64,000 nt of DNA, from assembly GCA_964492245.1 (NCBI GenBank), contig CAZBJJ010000001.1, positions 1 through 64,000 of the forward strand. The letters are read 5' to 3'. The translations under genes were made by a program, and so were the position numbers. Below the pieces are notes generated by a model. It searched no databases and was not told where the DNA came from. It worked only from the letters and a program-made list of their open reading frames with translations. This stretch comes from CAZBJJ01 sp964492245 (GTDB taxonomy: Bacteria > Spirochaetota > Spirochaetia > Treponematales > Breznakiellaceae). Each line of letters begins with the position of its first letter. Position 1 is the stretch's first letter. Positions 8,669 to 15,038 of this stretch are shown here, one piece after another.

Positions 8669-9021
8669 TGCCGTGGAGATTGGTTTCTATAATTGGGCTT
8701 TTTGTCATTGTGCTGTCCTTTATTGGGTTTAACCTTGGAAATACTAGCAGCATTTCGTTTTTCTTTTATACAAAGGAGAACATCCCCGTTTTTTTTCCCC
8801 TGTTGATAGCCTTTGTTGCAGGCATGCTATTTTCCTTTCCTTTTTTTCTTAAAAAGAAAAAAAAAGAAGGGCATGGGTCAAGGTCGCAGGATGTACATCA
8901 GAATGCATCACTCGATGATGCATCTTTTCCTAATAATGATGCATCTTTTCCTAATAATGATGCATCTTCTTCCGTTGAAGATGTAGCAGGTTCAATAAAA
9001 AAATCAAAAAAAAGAAAGTAA
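8668..9021 (+). CDS. Small two-TM membrane protein, LapA/DUF1049-like, with in-frame repeat tail
   Basis: A 117-aa protein with two hydrophobic helices at about 5-25 and 42-61, the layout of the LapA/DUF1049 family of inner-membrane proteins. A Lys-rich stretch (LKKKKKEG) follows, then a polar tail. The tail contains two perfect DASFPNN repeats (residues 84-97), then a third partial DASSS, and ends in a basic KKSKKRK. The first base of the ATG is the last base of the miaB stop, and the stop overlaps the start of the next gene. Function is unknown; LapA proteins in other bacteria have been tied to LPS assembly, but that cannot be transferred with confidence here. Confidence 0.65.
   Translation: MPWRLVSIIGLFVIVLSFIGFNLGNTSSISFFFYTKENIPVFFPLLIAFVAGMLFSFPFFLKKKKKEGHGSRSQDVHQNASLDDASFPNNDASFPNNDASSSVEDVAGSIKKSKKRK
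8917..8958 (+). repeat. 21-bp direct tandem repeat, two exact copies, coding
   Basis: Two identical 21-base units (8917-8937 and 8938-8958) encode DASFPNN twice in the tail of the LapA-like protein. A third truncated copy begins at 8959. The unit length is a multiple of three, so copy-number change by slippage would keep the reading frame. Confidence 0.9.
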
Positions 9022-9608
9022 TGCCCTTAAAGTGCCTTTGCCTACTCCTGTTTGTCTTTATCTCTGGCCTCAGTTTTGGGCAGGAAGCTTCTGGCAATGC
9101 CGAGGGCGAGCAAGAGCCACAGACTATATTACAAAAAATACTCACTACCGATAGTGCCGATGAATTGCGAAAATTAGCCAAGGCCTCTATCGATTCATTT
9201 CCCGAAAACTCGAGCAAGGGAAGGGTCTTGGCCATCCAGGCCTCTTTAGAGTTTTTAGCAGGGAATCCGAGAACGGCTGCCGAGCTATGGATACAGGCCC
9301 ATTCCCTTACCGCAGACGACAGCTATCTATTGGATGCAGCACGCTCTCTTTTGTTGACTGGTGAATTCAATGCCACCCTGGCGCATTTGGATAGGATTAT
9401 AAACCGTGGACAGGATTTTTATACTAGACATGAGGCCAGCGAGCTATCCCAACAAATTTTAGCATTAAAAGAAAAAAAATGGCCAGAAATATTCGATCCG
9501 CGAAAGGGGAGCCCCGAACAAAAAATTTTAGAGCAGTCGAATACGGTTTATTTAATGCCCCATCCCCTTTGGCTATTAGATTTTACCGATGAAATTCATC
9601 ATCCTTAA
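9021..9608 (+). CDS. Exported TPR-like protein, function unknown
   Basis: A 195-aa protein with a signal peptide (MPLKCLCLLLFVFISGLSFG, cleavage before QEA). The body is helical, with one or two TPR-like pairs: 'GRVLAIQASLEFLAGNPRTA' followed by 'DDSYLLDAARSLLLTGEFNA'. It is the last gene of the folD-folE2-miaB operon (start overlaps the previous stop as TAATG). Its 3' end overlaps the convergent gene at 9583 by 26 bases. No catalytic motif is visible. Probably periplasmic; I do not recognise the family. Confidence 0.7.
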   Translation: MPLKCLCLLLFVFISGLSFGQEASGNAEGEQEPQTILQKILTTDSADELRKLAKASIDSFPENSSKGRVLAIQASLEFLAGNPRTAAELWIQAHSLTADDSYLLDAARSLLLTGEFNATLAHLDRIINRGQDFYTRHEASELSQQILALKEKKWPEIFDPRKGSPEQKILEQSNTVYLMPHPLWLLDFTDEIHHP

Positions 9609-11106
9609 TAAATTTCAGGGGGCGCTCATAGAGTCTTTCTGTTCCATTTATTCCCAATTTTACCGGATGTAAAACTAAGGCCATCTCGTCATCTTCTTTT
9701 GCATATTCCACTGAATATGCCATCCGCTGTTCGTTTTCTTCCAAAGCCGGTCTAAATTCCACAATAAAAAGGGAGCCTAGAGTAAAGGTACTAAAGACCC
9801 CCTCCTTTTTAGAGTCTTTGTTAAAAAAGACATATTGCTTATCGCCCGTTAGGGTGAGCTTGTTTATTTCATTTTTAAAGCTCCCCAATATTTCCGTCTG
9901 TCGTTTTTCTTCCCCATCCTTGGCAGTTAGGCTACCTGTTACCATTTTTTTATAGAGAGCTTCCCACTGCCCGCCAAAACCCAGTTTTATACGCACGTCT
10001 TCGCGCACTCGAATACGAATACTGTCCATCGAGTGCAATTCTATGCTTATAAGCCGGCGCAGGGTGGGAATAGACAGGTTTTTGGTCGATAAATATAGGC
10101 CGTAGCGCAGAGGGGTAACATTTATCCACTCGTACACCTCTTGGCTCTCTTCGGTTAAAAATACAAGCTCCTGCCGATGTTTATCAAAATATAGATTGTC
10201 GCTGGCCAGGTCTGTTGTTGGCCCATCATGTTCTATTTTAGTCCACATGCCACTTAGAAAATCTTCGAAGCGCTCGACGGTGCCATCGAGAATTTCGTTG
10301 AGCATCTTCTGTTCAATTTGAACACCCGCAATTCTAGCGGTCCCACTGCGCTCATAGCGATTTGTGGCAGGCTCCCAAGAGTACATTGTTTCTATTTGAT
10401 CTAAAACATTTGCCGATTCTGTATCCCTAGAAAATGTGGACACATTAAAACTATCCCCGCGCGACATGCCCTGCAAATAGGCGTAGTTTCTCTCTTTTTC
10501 CTGAATGGCTATCGAGCCATCGGTTGTCAGCGAAAGAATTTTGTGCAAATTTGATAAATTTTGGCTGCCCGATACAATGGATTTGCGCATAAGAAATGCG
10601 GTCATAACCTGCTCCCCAGTAGAATTCATCCCGGTCGCTATAAGACAGTTAGATCGATCGCCCAAGAGGTCGCGGGTAAATACACTGTAGGTTCTTGGAC
10701 GAGTTATGCCTGTCGCTACCTTGTCCAAACGACGGTATCCATTGGAATACTCATCATATTCGACTAGGATAATGTAAATTTGACCATCCAGCTGATCCGG
10801 ATTTCGCACCGAAAGGACCTGTTCGTCCATCTGATCGCCATATAAGTCCTGGGTGATAATAGAGACAATCTGCTCATCACTTTCCAGGCTCACCTTAGGC
10901 GATAAAAGCTCGTCGACAAGCAGGTTTTCCTGTTCTTCCAAGGGTTCAATATCATCTTTTATGCCACTGGTTAAGGGGGCAATTATCTTTGTCTGGGGAA
11001 TTATATTGATTTTATCATTATTCTCGCCATCATGGGACATAATGAGCCAAACACAAAGTGCAGTAATTGCTATAAAAACTGCGGGGACAATTCGCTTCAT
11101 ACGCAA
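9583..11106 (-). CDS. Membrane-anchored or exported lipocalin-like protein, Tp0751 (pallilysin)-related by position
   Basis: A 507-aa protein with an N-terminal hydrophobic segment (IVPAVFIAITALCVWLIMS), possibly an uncleaved anchor. Residues about 80-200 hold repeat-like 'DLYGDQMDEQVLSV' and 'DLLGDRSNCLIATG' units, similar to FG-GAP/VCBS calcium-blade repeats. Residues about 280-430 start with LSGMWTKIE and form short strands, like a lipocalin barrel. It lies just after a vWA-like gene and near cfpA, as T. pallidum Tp0751 lies after Tp0750, which suggests a pallilysin-related protein. The HExxH metalloprotease motif reported for Tp0751 is absent, so I do not call it a protease. The spacer from the upstream gene is 9 bases and there is no clear ribosome-binding site. 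An adhesin or structural role is only inference. Confidence 0.6.
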   Translation of the reverse strand: MRMKRIVPAVFIAITALCVWLIMSHDGENNDKINIIPQTKIIAPLTSGIKDDIEPLEEQENLLVDELLSPKVSLESDEQIVSIITQDLYGDQMDEQVLSVRNPDQLDGQIYIILVEYDEYSNGYRRLDKVATGITRPRTYSVFTRDLLGDRSNCLIATGMNSTGEQVMTAFLMRKSIVSGSQNLSNLHKILSLTTDGSIAIQEKERNYAYLQGMSRGDSFNVSTFSRDTESANVLDQIETMYSWEPATNRYERSGTARIAGVQIEQKMLNEILDGTVERFEDFLSGMWTKIEHDGPTTDLASDNLYFDKHRQELVFLTEESQEVYEWINVTPLRYGLYLSTKNLSIPTLRRLISIELHSMDSIRIRVREDVRIKLGFGGQWEALYKKMVTGSLTAKDGEEKRQTEILGSFKNEINKLTLTGDKQYVFFNKDSKKEGVFSTFTLGSLFIVEFRPALEENEQRMAYSVEYAKEDDEMALVLHPVKLGINGTERLYERPLKFIKDDEFHR

Positions 11107-11115
11107 TCGTACAAT

Positions 11116-11688
11116 TTAATTAAAGCTTTGTGCAATATTCACTATCGAGCGTACTATGCTTTCACTTGCCACGGTAATAAGCTTCCATCCAGTGTAGTCC
11201 TCTACACGCGAGTAGATTAAGGCCTTTGCCAAACCAGAATCGAAGCTCCTTTGCATATACGGGCTAACTACTAAAATATAGCTGCCAGCAGGCATTGCAC
11301 CGTTCTTTCGGGATGCCGCATGCACCTGGGATAAAGCAGTAGATATTGCACCTGCTTTAGGTTTTAATTCGATTTGTTTAATTTTAGAGCAGATGCCTTC
11401 TCTGTCGGTGTTGGCATCAATTAACTCGGATTCAAATAAAAATGAGTTGCTCCCTGTTAAAAACAAGCTCAGTCTATCTCCATCTACAATTTGATTTTTA
11501 ATAAGATTATTGCAAATCCAATTGATAGAGCTCTGATAAGATTGGACAAATGATGAATCATTGTCGATAACTATATAGATATCGAGTCCACCTTTGCGTT
11601 GGTCTTGGGCCATTATTTGGGGAGATGGCACTATTAAAAGCAGGAGGCCTAAGACAAAAAAATAAATAACTTGCGTAGATATCTTCAT
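11116..11688 (-). CDS. Exported vWA-like domain protein (Tp0750-like)
   Basis: A 190-aa protein with a signal peptide (FFVLGLLLLIVPSPQIMAQ). The mature part looks like a single von Willebrand A Rossmann fold: GLDIYIVIDNDSSF is the first strand with a degenerate MIDAS (DNDSS instead of DxSxS), followed by GDRLSLFLTGS, and later ILVVSPY. In T. pallidum the vWA protein Tp0750 is co-transcribed with Tp0751 and lies close to cfpA; the same order is seen here. Secreted to the periplasm or cell surface; ligand unknown. It is the first gene of a two-gene minus-strand operon divergent from cfpA. Confidence 0.65.
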   Translation of the reverse strand: MKISTQVIYFFVLGLLLLIVPSPQIMAQDQRKGGLDIYIVIDNDSSFVQSYQSSINWICNNLIKNQIVDGDRLSLFLTGSNSFLFESELIDANTDREGICSKIKQIELKPKAGAISTALSQVHAASRKNGAMPAGSYILVVSPYMQRSFDSGLAKALIYSRVEDYTGWKLITVASESIVRSIVNIAQSFN

Positions 11689-11745
11689 ACATGGTATTAT
11701 CTACCATAAATGGGCATTTAGTCGAGCTAAAAAAATAAAAAACGC

Positions 11746-11773
11746 TTTACATTTGTGCACATGTATAGATAAT
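11746..11773 (+). promoter_or_regulatory. Predicted sigma-70-type promoter of cfpA
   Basis: A TTTACA -35 element (11746-11751), a 16-base spacer and a GATAAT -10 (11768-11773) stand about 55 bases before the cfpA ATG. A good AAAGGAG ribosome-binding site follows at about 11816-11822. Element matches are close to consensus, in line with an abundant structural protein. Not experimentally supported. Confidence 0.5.
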
Positions 11774-11829
11774 GTAGTTATAGGTAATTTAAACCTGCTA
11801 CGTAATCAACTCATTAAAGGAGTAAGGAT

Positions 11830-13875
11830 ATGGGAATTATTGACCTACCCAAGAGTCCAAACGTATTTCATCCAGAGAAACCGAGTGCCGTGGGTTCCCG
11901 GAACTCACTTGCTCAGGAGTACCGCGACCAACAAAAAGAAGTTAACCAACTTCTCGAGGAAGAAACCAATAAGGTTCTTCATCATCTCAATTCTAAACTT
12001 CCAAAAGAAGTTCTAGAACGCCTTGATGTAATGGGGGGAGTAAAAGAAAAACTTTACAACTACTTCAACCAAAACTATCAGAACATGTTTAATCGCTATA
12101 TGGTTACGGCCGAAGACGAAATGGTCAAAAAAGTACGTAACTATATCGATAAAGAAGAGACAAAGGTTTTGGCACGCTACACCCCGAAGGAAATTTCCGA
12201 TCTTTTGGATTCTGTTGGAGGTGCCGATAAGTTTAACACGGGCGAAATTGAAAAATCCATCGTCAATATGTATGGTCACTTGCAGGGACATATTCAACGA
12301 GGGGTTAACGACCTAGAAACCCTTACCAATAGTCTGCTTCGCCAAAAAACAGACGTCGGTGCCTTTGTCCGTGGCGAGAACGCCTATTCGATTGTCAAAT
12401 GTGCATTCAAGGACAATATTCTAAAGCCAAAATCGGTCTGCGACGTAAAGCTATCGGTAAATATTTTAGATTCAGAGCTTATAAGCCCCATTTTCCATTA
12501 CCAGGTAACGGTCGAATATCTTATTAAAGACCTCATTGGCAAGCATATTACCGACATGATCGATAAAGAAATTGAGGCTCTTAAAGACGATCGCACCGAT
12601 CAAGGGCTCGAAGAGTTGAGCGACGGCGAAATTGTCTTCCAGAAAATAAATCGCGTAGAAAACCACACCGACGATAAGGCAGAGGATCCAAAAGCAAAGC
12701 GGTACACGTATGTCGCCAAAAGCCTTATGGAAAGAATTAACGACCTGCGAGCAGAAATCGATCCTGCAAGCTTCGATCAGCTCAATGTGCGTGAAAATCT
12801 TAAAAAAATTGTGGATATGGAAAATATTCGCAATCGGGGTTTTAACACCGCCATTAACTCAATCACTGCTATTTTAGACACCTCTAAAATGGGTTATCAG
12901 TATATCGAAAACCTTAAAAATGCCCGCGAGCTTCTTATTCGCGAATACGAAGATACCAATACCGATGTGCTGCCCGATGAGCGCTACCAAATTCGGATGC
13001 GGTATTTCGACAATGCCCAGCTTATCGAGGACCGCAAGGCCTACGATATTCAGGTAAAGAGCTTTGAAACCGAAGTAGAACATCTCTGGGATGTATTGCA
13101 GATGATCTACGAGGATTCCAAGGGCATGACCCGTGTAACCGATTTTAATGATCTGGCCAAGGCTTACAAACGAAAAATTGGCAAGAACATTAAGGAAAAA
13201 ACGGGCGATCCACAGTATGAGGATATTGCAAAGGTCTGGGACGAACTTGCCTTTATTCAGCCTGCAGAGACAGAGGTGGAGCGCATGAACCGCACCTACA
13301 TCTTCGAAAAAGATAAATTGCGCCACCGGCTCATTGTAATGCGCGACAAAATGAGCTCGATGTACGGGTACCGATACCCCATACAAAGGCGTGTAATGGA
13401 AGATCGATTGGCATTCCTGGAAAGAGAGTTCTTCAGGTTCGATTATATGATCAATCCCTACCACATACAGCCTGGACTCCTTCTCGATGTGGATATTACT
13501 TCTATTAAACGAAAAAAAGCCACATTAGATGGTATGGCCAACGTGCTGAACGAATTCCTGCATGGAGTATCCAAGGGCTTCCAAGATGCAGCCTTTGCCT
13601 CCTTTAGTCGACGCCGTTCTACGGTTCGCCAGGATATTACCCAATCCTTCTCGGATGTCGCAGAATTTAGCAAGAAAAACGATCCCAGCAGCGGGTATTT
13701 AGATATGCTCAATGCAGATGACGGGGTCAATTTAATTGCTGATAGCACAGCCAAAGCTCCGGCTAAAAAAACCACTACAAAGCGCGCCAAAGCAAAGACG
13801 GGCGTTGTAGACGGTGCAAAGAAAACGAAGCGAGGTCGTGCCAGCAGCGATAAGAGCGGGATACGCGAATTATAA
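11830..13875 (+). CDS. cfpA: Cytoplasmic filament protein A
   Basis: A 681-aa protein that I recognise as treponemal CfpA, the subunit of the ribbon of cytoplasmic filaments that runs under the inner membrane along the cell and is needed for normal cell division and chromosome partition in Treponema. Nearly the whole chain is predicted helical or coiled-coil and highly charged ('EVNQLLEEETNKVLHHLNSK', 'AYDIQVKSFETEVEHLWDVL'). There is no signal peptide or enzyme motif. Length agrees with T. pallidum CfpA (about 678). The C-terminal 40 residues are rich in Lys, Ala and Thr (APAKKTTTKRAKAKTG), like a histone tail. It is monocistronic: its own promoter upstream and a strong terminator downstream. 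Presence of this gene is the best taxonomic marker in the window. Confidence 0.93.
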   Translation: MGIIDLPKSPNVFHPEKPSAVGSRNSLAQEYRDQQKEVNQLLEEETNKVLHHLNSKLPKEVLERLDVMGGVKEKLYNYFNQNYQNMFNRYMVTAEDEMVKKVRNYIDKEETKVLARYTPKEISDLLDSVGGADKFNTGEIEKSIVNMYGHLQGHIQRGVNDLETLTNSLLRQKTDVGAFVRGENAYSIVKCAFKDNILKPKSVCDVKLSVNILDSELISPIFHYQVTVEYLIKDLIGKHITDMIDKEIEALKDDRTDQGLEELSDGEIVFQKINRVENHTDDKAEDPKAKRYTYVAKSLMERINDLRAEIDPASFDQLNVRENLKKIVDMENIRNRGFNTAINSITAILDTSKMGYQYIENLKNARELLIREYEDTNTDVLPDERYQIRMRYFDNAQLIEDRKAYDIQVKSFETEVEHLWDVLQMIYEDSKGMTRVTDFNDLAKAYKRKIGKNIKEKTGDPQYEDIAKVWDELAFIQPAETEVERMNRTYIFEKDKLRHRLIVMRDKMSSMYGYRYPIQRRVMEDRLAFLEREFFRFDYMINPYHIQPGLLLDVDITSIKRKKATLDGMANVLNEFLHGVSKGFQDAAFASFSRRRSTVRQDITQSFSDVAEFSKKNDPSSGYLDMLNADDGVNLIADSTAKAPAKKTTTKRAKAKTGVVDGAKKTKRGRASSDKSGIREL

Positions 13876-13890
13876 TTGATGGTATTATTA

Positions 13891-13918
13891 AACGCCCCCC
13901 CTTAAGGGGGCGTTTTTT
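13891..13918 (+). terminator. Rho-independent terminator after cfpA
   Basis: A 9-bp perfect stem AACGCCCCC/GGGGGCGTT with a six-base loop, followed by a T run, starts 16 bases after the cfpA stop. Confidence 0.9.
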
Positions 13919-13932
13919 ATAAAGGAGGAATG

Positions 13933-14967
13933 ATGCAGGCAAGTAATAATTATGGTATTTTAGGGAAACGAGATGCTTTTAATGCTTTTGTAAGGCATAT
14001 TAAAACAACTATTGCTTTGGCAGATTCACTTTCACCAAAAACCAATATTGCGGACCTTATTTTAGAAATTTCTGCACAAGAAAGTTTTTCTAATGAACAA
14101 ATTTCTGCATTTATAAATATGCTTTTAGTGGACCGGTTGGGCTATTATGTTATTTCTAAAAATTTAGATGTGAGCAACGAAAATCCTGTAGATATAGCCG
14201 CTGAAATTATCAAATGGAATGCGGTAGATCTTGTCTTTGCCTATCATCATCCCGATTTAGGATTAATTGTGGTAAATCCAAAAAACGATGAACAACTTAT
14301 GGCGGTAAATTTATTAAAAAAACGTGAATTACTTTTGGTATATGTGGGCTATGCAGACAAACCAGCGGACGACCTTTGTAAAATGGCTGCAAACACCTTT
14401 CTAAATATTACAGAAGGCAAAAAGGTTAAGGTTAACGAATCCCTATATAAGGGCTTACACGAATATAAAAAGCCTGTCCCGGAAAAAAAGACAGAAGAGA
14501 AAAAAACGACAAGAGCCCCTGCAAAGGGTAGGAAGCCGGCTGCTAAGACTGCAAAATCGAAGACGGGTACCGCTACAAAGCAGGCAGCTGAACCAGTGCA
14601 AAAAACATCCCCGAGCCTTGCTGCCACCTCCTCTAGAATTCGAATGACTCCCTTACAGTCGGTTGTTGTGTCCAATGAACTTTTCCATAATGGAAATGTC
14701 GAGGCTTGGAAAAGAATTGTTGCCAGTTATAAGGTCAAATATCCCGATTTAGAAGTCTATATTTATTATGATGGCGAAAGAATCATAGATATTAACTCTC
14801 TTTTTAAATGGGGAAAAGTAAAGCATGGTTCCAGCATTCAATTTGCCGTGGCGGGTTTAGAAATTCAGGACGTGGCAAAACTAAAAAGATATCTAAGCCA
14901 AGGGGCCAGCCCAATGTTCGAAGTCTTTTTACAGGGCCCGGTGAACAATACGCTTAAGTTGTTTTAG
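13933..14967 (+). CDS. Treponemal hypothetical protein with KAT-rich linker (TP0747-like by position)
   Basis: A 344-aa cytoplasmic protein in three parts. Residues 1-165 are a compact alpha/beta domain ('DLVFAYHHPDLGLIVVNPKN'). Residues about 170-230 form a Lys/Ala/Pro/Thr-rich flexible linker (APAKGRKPAAKTAKSKTG). The C-terminal domain of about 110 residues contains 'VEAWKRIVASYKVKYPDLEV' and 'YIYYDGERIIDINSLFKWGK'. Two ATGs occur in tandem (13930, 13933); the second is better spaced from the AAAGGAGG at 13921-13928. It lies between cfpA and ppdK, where T. pallidum has TP0747, and its linker resembles the CfpA tail in composition. I do not recognise the domains. A role linked to the filament is speculation from position. 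Confidence 0.65.
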   Translation: MQASNNYGILGKRDAFNAFVRHIKTTIALADSLSPKTNIADLILEISAQESFSNEQISAFINMLLVDRLGYYVISKNLDVSNENPVDIAAEIIKWNAVDLVFAYHHPDLGLIVVNPKNDEQLMAVNLLKKRELLLVYVGYADKPADDLCKMAANTFLNITEGKKVKVNESLYKGLHEYKKPVPEKKTEEKKTTRAPAKGRKPAAKTAKSKTGTATKQAAEPVQKTSPSLAATSSRIRMTPLQSVVVSNELFHNGNVEAWKRIVASYKVKYPDLEVYIYYDGERIIDINSLFKWGKVKHGSSIQFAVAGLEIQDVAKLKRYLSQGASPMFEVFLQGPVNNTLKLF

Positions 14968-15000
14968 AGTACCTCTAATAGCTCTATGTGTTTTTAGAGG
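14964..15000 (+). promoter_or_regulatory. Two mutually exclusive hairpins in the ppdK leader
   Basis: TTAGAG (14964-14969, at the stop of the previous gene) can pair with CTCTAA (14973-14978) across a 3-base loop. The same middle segment, as CCTCTAA (14972-14978), can instead pair with TTAGAGG (14994-15000). The two stems exclude each other. There is no T run, so it is not a terminator; an RNA switch or processing site is possible, chance is also possible. Confidence 0.3.
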
Positions 15001-15038
15001 CAGCTTTGCAAATCTAATGCCTAAGTAAGGAGTAGTTG

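Noticed and set aside
9583..11106. Calling the 507-aa protein a metalloprotease (pallilysin)
   Set aside because: No HExxH motif is found; only position and overall layout resemble Tp0751.
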